NCBI RefSeq assembly: GCF_026967805.1
Contig: NZ_JAPVBG010000003.1
Coordinates: 496,001 to 560,000, forward strand
Direction: 5' to 3'
Length of the DNA: 64,000 nt
Source of the DNA: Blastococcus sp. VKM Ac-2987
Lineage (GTDB): Bacteria; Actinomycetota; Actinomycetes; Mycobacteriales; Geodermatophilaceae
In this document: positions 17,303 through 24,684 of the stretch, piece after piece
Numbering within the stretch: the stretch's first letter is position 1
How the letters are laid out: every line of letters begins with the position of its first letter
Program-made: the position numbers and the translations under genes
Notes under the pieces: model-generated
Told to the model about the DNA's origin: nothing
Database searches by the model: none
Seen by the model: the letters and a program-made list of their open reading frames with translations, nothing else

Positions 17303-18877
17303 ATGCCGCTTCTCCCGCGCGCTGCCGCAGCCGGCCTCTCCGCCCTGGCCGCGGTCGCCGTCCGTGACCTGCTCCAGCGCGAGCACACCCTGCTGCGCAA
17401 CTTCCCGGTGGTGGGCCACGCCCGCTACCTGCTCGAGTCGATCGGGCCAGAGCTCCGCCAGTACCTGGTGGCCGGCAACAACGAGGAGCGGCCGTTCACC
17501 CGCGACCAGCGCCGCTGGGTCTACGCCTCGAGCAAGCGGGACAACAACTACTTCGCCTTCGGCACCGACAACGACCTGGAGTACACCGCCGGGTACCCGG
17601 TGATCAAGCACCGCACCTTCGGCCGGGCGGTCCCGGCCACGCACGTGCAGGCCGGCCAGGACGTCTCCCTCCCGTGCGCCAAGGTGCTCGGTGCCGCCCG
17701 CGGGCGCGCCGGCGCCTTCCGGCCCCCGTCGGTCGTGAACATCTCGGCGATGAGCTACGGCTCGCTGTCCGGCGCCGCGGTGGAGGCGCTCAACCGCGGT
17801 GCCGCGCTCGCCGGGTGCCTGCACAACACGGGGGAGGGTGGCGTCTCCCGGTACCACCGGCACGGCGGGGAGCTGGTCTACCAGATCGGCACCGCCTACT
17901 TCGGCTGCCGCGACGAGCACGGGCGGTTCGATCTCGACAAGCTCAAGGACCTGGTGGCGTCAGCGCCGGTCCGCGCGTTGGAGATCAAGCTGAGCCAGGG
18001 TGCGAAGCCCGGCCTGGGCGGGGTGCTGCCGGCGGCCAAGGTGTCGGCCGAGATCGCCGCGACCCGGGGCGTCCGGGAGGGCGTCGACTGCATCAGTCCG
18101 TCCCGGCACGCGGAGTTCTCCGACACCGACAGCCTGCTGGACTGGGTGGAGCTGCTCGCCGCCGAGACGGGGCTGCCGGTGGGCATCAAGTCGGCCGTCG
18201 GCGACATGGAGTTCTGGGACGAGCTCACCGGGTTGATGGCGAGCACCGGCCGCGGCGTGGACTTCGTGACGATCGACGGGGGCGAGGGCGGTACCGGCGC
18301 CGCGCCGCTGATCTTCACCGACTCGGTGTCGTTGCCCTTCGCGCTCGGCTTCTCCCGCGTGCACGCCACGTTCGCGCGCGCGGGCCTGGCCGACGACGTC
18401 GTGTTCATCGGCGCGGGGAAGCTCGGCCTCCCCGACAACGCGGTGGTCGCCTTCGCGCTCGGCTGCGACATGGTCAACGTCGGGCGGGAGGCGATGCTCG
18501 CCATCGGCTGCATCCAGGCGCAGAAGTGCCACACCGACACCTGCCCGACCGGGGTGGCGACGCAGAACGCGTGGCTGGAGCACGGGCTCGACCCGGCGCT
18601 GAAGTCGACCCGGGCCGCCAACTACATCAGCACGCTGCGCCGCGACCTGCTGAAGGTGGCCGAGGCCTGCGGCGTCGAGCACCCCGGGCTGATCGACACC
18701 GACTCCGTCGAGGTGCTCACCGGCCGGACCGCGTCCCGCCCGCTCCGCGAGGTCTACGGCTACGAGCCGGGGTGGGGCCTGCCGTCAGCCGAGGACCGGG
18801 CCGCCGTCGTCGCGCTCATGACCGGCGAGGCGCCCGAGGGCGGCTCCGCGCCGCCGTCGGAGGACGCCGTCGGCTGA
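17303..18877 (+). CDS. FMN-binding glutamate synthase family protein
   Basis: 524 residues covering the central FMN-binding barrel of glutamate synthase without the amidotransferase or beta-helix domains. VVNISAMSYGSLSGAAVEAL (about 149-168), LHNTGEGGVSRYH, IKLSQGAKPGLGG, VTIDGGEGGTGAAP (about 324-337) and the cluster-type cysteine run CIQAQKCHTDTCPTGV (about 405-420) are all present. One N-terminal hydrophobic helix (about 3-21) may anchor it. Stand-alone proteins of this kind are widespread; their physiological reaction is mostly unproven, so it should not be taken as ammonia assimilation. The FMN and 3Fe-4S ligand regions look intact. The ATG at 17303 has GATAGTGG a few bases upstream and no clear ribosome site. 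Confidence 0.82.
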   Translation: MPLLPRAAAAGLSALAAVAVRDLLQREHTLLRNFPVVGHARYLLESIGPELRQYLVAGNNEERPFTRDQRRWVYASSKRDNNYFAFGTDNDLEYTAGYPVIKHRTFGRAVPATHVQAGQDVSLPCAKVLGAARGRAGAFRPPSVVNISAMSYGSLSGAAVEALNRGAALAGCLHNTGEGGVSRYHRHGGELVYQIGTAYFGCRDEHGRFDLDKLKDLVASAPVRALEIKLSQGAKPGLGGVLPAAKVSAEIAATRGVREGVDCISPSRHAEFSDTDSLLDWVELLAAETGLPVGIKSAVGDMEFWDELTGLMASTGRGVDFVTIDGGEGGTGAAPLIFTDSVSLPFALGFSRVHATFARAGLADDVVFIGAGKLGLPDNAVVAFALGCDMVNVGREAMLAIGCIQAQKCHTDTCPTGVATQNAWLEHGLDPALKSTRAANYISTLRRDLLKVAEACGVEHPGLIDTDSVEVLTGRTASRPLREVYGYEPGWGLPSAEDRAAVVALMTGEAPEGGSAPPSEDAVG

Positions 18878-19025
18878 GCAGGTGGCCGGTGCTCGCACCG
18901 CCGTGGAGCCCGCCGGGCGGACCGTTGACGTCGCCGCGGTTCGGGATGGGGTGGCCGGGGCGGGGTACCGCCGGGCGAGGTACACCCGCTCCCGACCCCC
19001 TGTCGGCCGCCCTGGAGGAGAGCCC

Positions 19026-19223
19026 ATGAACCGCACGTCCCTGCCCACCCGTCGCCTGCGCGCCGGTGCGGCCGCGCTGGCCATCGCGGCCGCGTCGTTC
19101 ACCATGACCGCCTGCGGTGGCGAGGAAGGCGCCGAGGAGGGCGGCATCGTCGAGGAGGAAGGCGGCGAGGAGGAAGGCGGCGAGGAGGGCGGCGACCTCG
19201 AGGAGGAGGAGGAGGACGACTGA
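19026..19223 (+). CDS. Small, highly acidic lipoprotein
   Basis: 65 residues: an Arg-containing n-region, a hydrophobic stretch (about 13-29), then a lipobox-like MTAC with Cys 30, followed by a tail made almost wholly of Glu, Gly and Asp in GGEEEGG-like repeats ending in EEEEEDD. It is therefore probably secreted and lipid-anchored, exposing a polyanionic tail of about 35 residues. I do not recognise a family; metal or cation binding at the surface is speculation from charge. The ATG has GGAGGAG upstream. The adjoining upstream region (18878-19025) carries TTGACG as a possible -35. A strong hairpin follows the stop. Confidence 0.65.
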   Translation: MNRTSLPTRRLRAGAAALAIAAASFTMTACGGEEGAEEGGIVEEEGGEEEGGEEGGDLEEEEEDD

Positions 19224-19226
19224 CCT

Positions 19227-19283
19227 CGCCGGCGTCCCGCCCGCACGTCGCCGCGGCGGTGTGCGCGCGGGAGCCGGCCGGCG
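19227..19283. terminator. Large GC-rich hairpin between convergent genes
   Basis: Bases 19227-19246 pair with 19259-19283 through about eighteen pairs interrupted by a small bulge. It starts right after the lipoprotein stop and ends right at the stop of the convergent flavin reductase gene, so it can serve both directions. Confidence 0.5.
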
Positions 19284-19910
19284 TCAGGCGCCGGAGCCGC
19301 GGAGCAGGTCCTCGAAGGAGGTCGCCGGGTCGGCGAACGGATCCGCCGGTGCGGCCGGCGGCCGCCCGGCCACCAGGTCGGCGAGTTCCCCGGCGGCCCG
19401 GTGCACCCGGCCGGTGAGGGCCGGGCTGCCGACCTCGCCGCCGGCCCAGTCCTCGGAGGCGGCGAAGACCGCGGTGGGGGCGACCGTGGCGCGCAGGTAC
19501 GCGAACAGCGGCCGCATCGCGTGCTCCAGGGCCAGCGAGTGCCGGGCGGTGCCGGCGGTCGCGCCGAGCAGCACCGGCTTCCCGGTCAGGGCGTCGCGGT
19601 CGAGGACGTCGAAGAAGGTCTTGAACAGCCCGCTGTAGGACGCCGAGAAGATCGGCGTCACCGCGATCAGCCCGTCGGCCCCGACCACCGTGTCCACGGC
19701 GCCGCGCAGCGCCTCGCCGGCGAACCCGGTGACCAGGTTGTCGGCGAGGTCGCGGGCGCGCTGCCGCAGCTCCACCACCTCGACGGTGGTGGTGACGCCC
19801 CGTTCGCGCAGCGCGTCGACCGTCGCGGTCGTCAGCCGGTCGGCCAGCAGCCGGGTGGACGACGGGACGGCCAGCCCGGCGCTGACGACGGCGAGCGTGC
19901 GGGTGCTCAT
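19284..19910 (-). CDS. NADPH-dependent FMN reductase, CE1759 family
   Basis: 208 residues with the flavodoxin-like fold of SsuE/MsuE reductases: LAVVSAGLAVPSSTRLLADRL at the start (about 6-26, phosphate loop), then GLIAVTPIFSASYSGLFKTFFD (about 91-112), and KPVLLGATAGTARHSLALE. It supplies reduced FMN. The ATG overlaps the stop of the luciferase-like monooxygenase gene (ATGA), and the pairing matches the CE1758/CE1759 duo known in corynebacteria and relatives. The long frame continuing upstream to 21086 is antisense-like shadow of the partner gene. The C terminus is Pro/Ala-rich. Confidence 0.85.
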   Translation of the reverse strand: MSTRTLAVVSAGLAVPSSTRLLADRLTTATVDALRERGVTTTVEVVELRQRARDLADNLVTGFAGEALRGAVDTVVGADGLIAVTPIFSASYSGLFKTFFDVLDRDALTGKPVLLGATAGTARHSLALEHAMRPLFAYLRATVAPTAVFAASEDWAGGEVGSPALTGRVHRAAGELADLVAGRPPAAPADPFADPATSFEDLLRGSGA

Positions 19911-21052
19911 CGCGCCACCGCCTCCGCCGTCCGCCCGGTGACGCCGTCGGCGGCGGCGGGGACGGTGGCGTCCTCCGTGCCGCCGGCCGCGGCCACCCGC
20001 GCGGCGTGCGTCGGCGCGTCGGGCACGTGCGCCGGCTTGAGCGCCGCGAACTCGCGGCGGAGCACGGGGACGACCTCCTCGCCGAGGATGTCCAGCTGCT
20101 CGAGCACCGTCTTCAGCGGCAGCCCGGCGTGGTCGATGAGGAACAGCTGCCGCTGGTAGTCGCCGACGTAGTCGCGGAAGCCTAGCGTCCGCTCGATGAC
20201 CTGCTGCGGGCTGCCGACGGTCAGGGGCGTCTGGGCCGAGAAGTCCTCCAGCGAGGGGCCGTGGCCGTAGACCGGCGCGTTGTCGAAGTACGGGCGGAAC
20301 TCGGCGACGGCGTCCTGGCTGTTCTTCCGCATGAAGACCTGACCGCCGAGGCCGACGATCGCCTGGTCGGCGCCGCCATGGCCGTAGTGCGCGTAGCGGC
20401 GGCGGTAGAACTCCACCATCCGCTGGGTGTGCTCGGGCGGCCAGAAGATGTGGTTGTGGAAGAAGCCGTCGCCGTAGTACGCGGCCTGCTCGGCGATCTG
20501 CGGCGAGCGGATCGAGCCGTGCCAGACGAACGGCGGCACCCCGTCGAGCGGCCGCGGCGTGGAGGTGAAGCCCTGCAGCGGGGTGCGGTGCTTGCCCTGC
20601 CAGTCGACGACGTCCTCGGTCCACAGCCGGCGCAGCAGCGCGTAGTTCTCGATCGCCAGCTCGATGCCGTTGCGGATGTCCTGCCCGAACCAGGGGTAGA
20701 CCGGACCGGTGTTCCCGCGGCCCATCATCAGATCCACCCGGCCCTCGGCCAGGTGCTGCAGCATCGCGTAGTCCTCGGCGATCTTCACCGGGTCGTTGGT
20801 GGTGATCAGCATCGTCGACGTGGACAGCTGCAGCGTCGACGTCCGTGCCGCGATCCACGCGAGCGTGGTGGTGGGGGAGGAGGAGAAGAACGGCGGGTTG
20901 TGGTGCTCGCCGAGGGCGAAGACGTCGAGACCGACCTCCTCGGCCTTCTGCGCGATCGCCAGCACCGCCTTCAGCCGCTCCGCCTCGGTGGGCGTGCGCC
21001 CGGTCGTCGGGTCGGTGGTGATGTCGCTGACGGTGAAGACGCCGAACTGCAT
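19907..21052 (-). CDS. LLM-class FMN-dependent monooxygenase, CE1758 family
   Basis: 381 residues from the ATG at 21052, chosen because GGAG lies at good spacing; an ATG at 21082 would add ten residues. The TIM-barrel luciferase-like domain is clear: FALGEHHNPPFFSSSP (about 43-58), ILxTTND-type LITTNDPVKIAEDY (about 82-95), GRVDLMMGRGNTGP (about 103-116) and the downstream VGSPQQVIERTLGF. It oxidises an unknown substrate with FMNH2 and oxygen, with FMNH2 coming from the overlapping reductase gene. The last 30 residues are Ala/Thr-rich. The intergenic region to the DivIVA-like gene (253 bases) presumably holds both promoters, but I see no clear consensus there. Confidence 0.85.
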   Translation of the reverse strand: MQFGVFTVSDITTDPTTGRTPTEAERLKAVLAIAQKAEEVGLDVFALGEHHNPPFFSSSPTTTLAWIAARTSTLQLSTSTMLITTNDPVKIAEDYAMLQHLAEGRVDLMMGRGNTGPVYPWFGQDIRNGIELAIENYALLRRLWTEDVVDWQGKHRTPLQGFTSTPRPLDGVPPFVWHGSIRSPQIAEQAAYYGDGFFHNHIFWPPEHTQRMVEFYRRRYAHYGHGGADQAIVGLGGQVFMRKNSQDAVAEFRPYFDNAPVYGHGPSLEDFSAQTPLTVGSPQQVIERTLGFRDYVGDYQRQLFLIDHAGLPLKTVLEQLDILGEEVVPVLRREFAALKPAHVPDAPTHAARVAAAGGTEDATVPAAADGVTGRTAEAVAR

Positions 21053-21305
21053 CTCGATCTCCGCATCTGGTTGAGAGTGCAATCATCTACGTCCGGGCAA
21101 CGTGCCGCACCCCTGCGCTATGCCCGGCCGGTCCGAAAGGGTGGGGCGGGCGTCGGCGGCAGCGCCGCGTAGTCGTCCCGGTACGCCCCGGCGTGACGCC
21201 GCCGGGGTGCCCGCGACACGGGTCACGGACCCGTCACAGCGGCCCGCGCGTCGGGTGGTGCTCTGGCAGATTCCGCCTCACCTACTTCCCAGGGGGGCCA
21301 TCCGG

Positions 21306-22262
21306 ATGCTCCGGCACGTCGAGTTCGTCGCCAACCGTGTCCAGGACGAGGGGGTGCCGCCGGAGGGGCCCGAGGCCCGGGTCCAGCGTCCGGCGGGCGC
21401 CCTGGAGGCGCTGCTGGACCACCGACCGGCCTTCCGCGGCGCGCTGCGCGGCTACGACCGGATCGAGGTGGACAACTACGTCGCGTGGGCCGAGGGCGAG
21501 CTCACGGCGGCGCAGCGCGAGCGGGAGCACCTGCTCGACCGCGTGGTCGCCTGCGGGACGGAGCTGGAGATCTCCCGTCGGCTGCTCGCCGAGCAGCCCG
21601 TCGGGCGTGAGCGGCCGGGGGTCAGCGCCCGCGTCGGGGAGGTGCTGCGGCTCGCGGAGAACCAGGCGGCCCAGGTTCTCGAGGCCGCCGAGGCGGATGC
21701 GGCGCAGATCCTCGCCGACGCCCGGCTCGAGGCCGACGCCCGGCTGCGCAAGGCGCACGAGATCAAGGAGCTGGCGATCGACGTCGCCGACCAGCTCCGG
21801 GTGAACGCCCAGCGGGACCGGGCCGAAGCGGTGGCGGCGCTGGAGAAGGCGCAGGCCGAGGCCGCCGAGCTGCTCCGGGTCGCCGCCGCCGAGCGCGACC
21901 GCGCGGCCGCCGAGGCGGCGGCGGAGCAGGACCGGCTCGCCGCGGAGGCGGCGGCGGAGCGCGACCGGCTGGCCGCCGAGGCCGCTGCCGAGCGGGCGGC
22001 GCTCGCCGCGGCGACCGCCGCCGAGCTCGAGCAGGCCGCGGCGCAGGCGCAGCGGGACCGCGAGTCCGCCGACGACCTCGCCGGCGCCCGGCTGGCCGCC
22101 GTCCGCGCGGAGGTGGACGACCTCTGCCGCCAGCGGGACCAGGCTCGGGAGTCGCTGCGGTGCCTCACCGACCGGATCGGTGCGGCGCTCCAGGCGGTGG
22201 GCGTGCCGCCGGCCGACGAGCTCGCGCTCCTGGGGGCCCGGCCGGAGCCCGTGTCGGGCTGA
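21306..22262 (+). CDS. DivIVA-like coiled-coil protein
   Basis: 318 residues from the ATG at 21306. Residues about 40-62 (RGALRGYDRIEVDNYVAW) match the short N-terminal DivIVA/GpsB membrane-targeting pattern, GYDxxEVD. The remainder is a long coiled coil very rich in Ala, Glu, Arg and Gln, including near-perfect repeats of AEAAAERDRLA between about 205 and 250. Such proteins act as curvature-sensing scaffolds in cell division, polar growth or wall synthesis; here the partner is unknown. A GGGGGG run 11 bases upstream is the only ribosome-site candidate. An upstream in-frame start at 21102 would add 68 residues of shadow-like composition and is rejected. It is not DivIVA/Wag31 itself as judged by its divergent N terminus. 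Confidence 0.68.
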   Translation: MLRHVEFVANRVQDEGVPPEGPEARVQRPAGALEALLDHRPAFRGALRGYDRIEVDNYVAWAEGELTAAQREREHLLDRVVACGTELEISRRLLAEQPVGRERPGVSARVGEVLRLAENQAAQVLEAAEADAAQILADARLEADARLRKAHEIKELAIDVADQLRVNAQRDRAEAVAALEKAQAEAAELLRVAAAERDRAAAEAAAEQDRLAAEAAAERDRLAAEAAAERAALAAATAAELEQAAAQAQRDRESADDLAGARLAAVRAEVDDLCRQRDQARESLRCLTDRIGAALQAVGVPPADELALLGARPEPVSG

Positions 22263-22361
22263 CGGCGCGCCGCCGGCCGCCGGTGACGTGCGGGTCGCCG
22301 GGTGATGAGAGGCTCACGGAGACAGTGATCGCGCCAGCAGGCAGGAATGAGGAGGTCAGCG

Positions 22362-22874
22362 GTGGACGAGGTCCGTGAGGTCGTGCAGGTCGAGGGTGGC
22401 GTCGTGGTCGGCCACGACGGCTCCAAGTGCGCGCAGGAGGCGCTCCGGTGGGCTGCGCGGCTGGCCCGCCGGGCCGACGTCGACCTGCACGTGGTGCGCG
22501 CCTGGTCGATGACCACCGCGCCGCAGCCGAGCAGCTGGGAGCCCGGCTACGTGCCGCCGCTGACCGACTGGGAGCAGGCGGTGCTGGACGAGCTGGAGGC
22601 GCACGTCGCGGCGGCCGGGCTGGACCCGGCCACGCGGGTCACCTGCCACGCCGTCCACCGCCCGGCGGTGGCGGCGATGCTCGCCGCCGCCGAGGGCGCC
22701 AGCCTGCTGGTCGTCGGTGCGCGCGGCCGCGGCGGGTTCGCCGGGCTGCTGCTCGGCTCGGTCAGCGACCAGCTGGTGCACCACGCGGCCTGCCCGGTCA
22801 CCGTGGTCCGCACCGGTGCCGGCGGCCGCGACTTCACCACCGCCGAGGCCGGCTCCGCCGCCGTCGGGGAGTGA
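22362..22874 (+). CDS. Universal stress protein (UspA family)
   Basis: 170 residues from the GTG at 22362, which lies six bases behind GAGGAGG; an ATG at 22347 lies upstream of and partly inside that site, so it is not preferred. A single Usp domain: VVVGHDGSKCAQEALRWA (about 13-30), then LLVVGARGRGGFAGLLLGSVSDQLVHHAACPVTVV split between about 115 and 150. The G-x2-G-x9-G(S/T) ATP-binding pattern is present (GARGRGGFAGLLLGS), so ATP binding is likely. The role is general stress or redox/oxygen adaptation as in other actinobacterial Usp proteins; no specific partner is indicated. Confidence 0.85.
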   Translation: MDEVREVVQVEGGVVVGHDGSKCAQEALRWAARLARRADVDLHVVRAWSMTTAPQPSSWEPGYVPPLTDWEQAVLDELEAHVAAAGLDPATRVTCHAVHRPAVAAMLAAAEGASLLVVGARGRGGFAGLLLGSVSDQLVHHAACPVTVVRTGAGGRDFTTAEAGSAAVGE

Positions 22875-22952
22875 CCGCGCGGCCCGGCCGGGGCCGTCGG
22901 GCACACTGCCGCTGACCTGCGGACCGACCGCGGGGGGAGCGGGAGGACCGGC

Positions 22953-23873
22953 GTGCGCGACTTCGGTGGGACGACGGTGGTGCCGGTCGGCGAGGGGCCC
23001 GAGGACGTCGTGGTCGACGCGGCCGGGCGGGTGTACACCGGCCTGGCCGACGGGCGGATCGTGCGCGTCGCCGGGTTCACCGGCCCGGTGGAGACGGTGG
23101 CGGAGGTGCCGGGCCGGCCGCTGGGACTGGAGCTCCTCGGGGACGACGAGCTGCTGGTCTGCGCCTCCGATGCCGGCCTGCTGGCGGTCTCGCTCGCCGA
23201 CGGGGCCGTGCGGACGCTGGTCGACCGGGTGGCCGGTGCCCGGCTCGAGGCGGTGAACAACGCCGCCGTCGCCGCCGATGGGACGATCTACTTCACCGAT
23301 TCCTCGCAGCGGTTCCGCATCCCGCAGTGGCGCGCCGACCTGGTCCGGCGGACCGCCACCGGCCGGCTGTTCCGGCGGACGCCCGACGGTGCGGTGACCG
23401 AGCTGCTCGGCGGCCTGGAGTTCGCCAACGGGGTCGCCCTGGCCGCCGACGGGTCCTGGGTGGCCGTCGCCGAGACCGGTGCGGCGCGGGTGCACCGGGT
23501 GTGGCTGACCGGCGCGCGTGCCGGCACCGCGGAGGTCTTCGTCGACGACCTCCCCGGCCACCCGGACAACATCGCGCTCGGGTCCGACGGCCTGGTGTGG
23601 ATCACCCTGCCGAGCCCCCGCGTCGCCGCGCTGGCCGCCGTCCACCGGCTGCCCGCAGCGCTGCGCGCGCTGCTGAGCATGCTCCCCCCCGGCCTGCAGC
23701 CCGGCCCCGGCCGGACGCTGGGGGTCCTGGCCGTCGACGACCGCGGGGCGACGGTGCACCGGTTCAGCGGGGAGATCGCCGGGTTCGAGATGCTCACCGG
23801 CGTCCGCGAGGCCGGCGGCCGGCTGTGGTTCGGCAGCCTCACCGGCAGCACGCTGGCGACCGTGGCGCTCTGA
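22953..23873 (+). CDS. SMP-30/strictosidine-synthase-like six-bladed propeller protein
   Basis: 306 residues from the GTG at 22953, preceded by GGGAGGACC. The sequence opens with GPEDVVVDAAGRVYTGLADGR-type propeller repeats. It has NNAAVAADGTIYFTDSSQRF (about 109-128), LEFANGVALAADGSWVAVAETG (about 151-172) and LPGHPDNIALGSDGLVWIT (about 196-214). These are the metal-site and blade motifs of the strictosidine synthase / SMP-30 / gluconolactonase superfamily. Members are metal-dependent lactonases or esterases; the substrate cannot be read. There is no signal peptide, so it is probably cytoplasmic. It converges with ethR, whose stop is 13 bases away. Confidence 0.8.
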   Translation: MRDFGGTTVVPVGEGPEDVVVDAAGRVYTGLADGRIVRVAGFTGPVETVAEVPGRPLGLELLGDDELLVCASDAGLLAVSLADGAVRTLVDRVAGARLEAVNNAAVAADGTIYFTDSSQRFRIPQWRADLVRRTATGRLFRRTPDGAVTELLGGLEFANGVALAADGSWVAVAETGAARVHRVWLTGARAGTAEVFVDDLPGHPDNIALGSDGLVWITLPSPRVAALAAVHRLPAALRALLSMLPPGLQPGPGRTLGVLAVDDRGATVHRFSGEIAGFEMLTGVREAGGRLWFGSLTGSTLATVAL

Positions 23874-23885
23874 CGGGCAGCGGCC

Positions 23886-24539
23886 TCAGTCGGGGATCGC
23901 CGCGCCGTAGACCGCCGACAGCCAGATGCCGAGGAGCACCTCGACGACGTCGGCCTCGGCGACGGCGGGCCCGTCCCCGCTGAAGGTCGCGTAGAGCACC
24001 CGCTCGTTCATCGACGTCAGGGCGACGGCGAGGTCGCGCGCGGGCAACCCCGCCGGTGCGGCCCCGCGCGCCCGCTCCGCATCGATGGCCGCGGTGCTCT
24101 GCTGCACCCAGCGCTCGAACACCGCCGACCACAGCCCCCGGACCTCGTCGCTGGTGGACCGGGCCTGCGCCCAGGCGACGGTGAGCGGGCGGTGCGCGCG
24201 GAAGGTGTCGTAGTAGGCGCCGATGGCCCGGGCCCAGCCGTCCCGCGCGCCGGTCGCGGGGGAGCCGAACGCCTCGCGCATGGCCGTGTCGGCCTCCTCG
24301 ACGACGCGGTCGAGCAGCGACAGCAGGACGGCGTCCTTGGACGAGAAGTAGAAGTAGAAGGTGGGCCGGGAGATCCCCGCGCCGCGCGCGAGGTCGTCGA
24401 CCGAGATGGCCCCCAGCGGCCGCTCGGCGAGGAGCCGCTCGGCGGTGGTGAGGATCGCCAGTTCGCGGTCGTCGCCGGACGGCCGGGGCGGCCGGCGGCC
24501 GCGCCCGGTGCTGGGGAGTTCGTCCGCGGCAGCCGGCAC
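23886..24539 (-). CDS. ethR: EthR-type TetR repressor of the ethA monooxygenase gene
   Basis: 217 residues, one more than mycobacterial EthR. Similarity to the mycobacterial protein is visible over the whole length: RPSGDDRELAIL (about 18-29), ISVDDLARGAGISRPTFYFY (about 43-62, the DNA-binding helices), SSKDAVLLSLLDRVV, IDAERARGAAP (about 151-161) and LNxMNER-type ALTSMNERVLYATFSG (about 172-187). EthR represses ethA by binding as a multimer to the intergenic region, and its ligand pocket takes hydrophobic molecules. The GTG at 24539 is favoured because TAGTCT lies seven bases upstream, indicating a leaderless mRNA; a longer frame to 24776 runs over the operator and is rejected. It is divergent from ethA. 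Confidence 0.9.
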   Translation of the reverse strand: MPAAADELPSTGRGRRPPRPSGDDRELAILTTAERLLAERPLGAISVDDLARGAGISRPTFYFYFSSKDAVLLSLLDRVVEEADTAMREAFGSPATGARDGWARAIGAYYDTFRAHRPLTVAWAQARSTSDEVRGLWSAVFERWVQQSTAAIDAERARGAAPAGLPARDLAVALTSMNERVLYATFSGDGPAVAEADVVEVLLGIWLSAVYGAAIPD

Positions 24540-24546
24540 GAGACGC

Positions 24547-24611
24547 AGACTAGCCGCACCACCGCAGTCCTCGACACCCTGTTGACTCGTTCGACATGGT
24601 GTCGATACCGT
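24547..24611. promoter_or_regulatory. Divergent ethR/ethA promoters with two EthR-type palindromes
   Basis: Palindrome 1 is TCGACA-ccc-TGTTGA (24571-24585, one mismatch). Palindrome 2 is TCGACA-tgg-TGTCGA (24591-24605, perfect). Their centres are 20 bases apart, two helical turns. The ethA promoter reads TTGACT (24582-24587), 18 bases, TACCGT (24606-24611), so palindrome 2 fills its spacer. The ethR -10 is minus-strand TAGTCT (24552-24547), and palindrome 1 covers the -35 position for it. This layout would let one regulator shut both genes. Binding by EthR is inferred from position and family. Confidence 0.7.
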
Positions 24612-24684
24612 CGTCGGCGCATCGTCCCGTGACGGGGTCGACCCAGCTCCGGCCCCCGCCGGACGAGCGAACCGGAGATACGGC

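Noticed and set aside
14068-17400. Very long minus-strand open frame (1110 codons) over the gluconokinase and gntP genes.
   Set aside because: Composition is Arg/Gln/His/Gly shadow typical of the antisense frame of high-GC genes; the plus-strand genes have intact family motifs.
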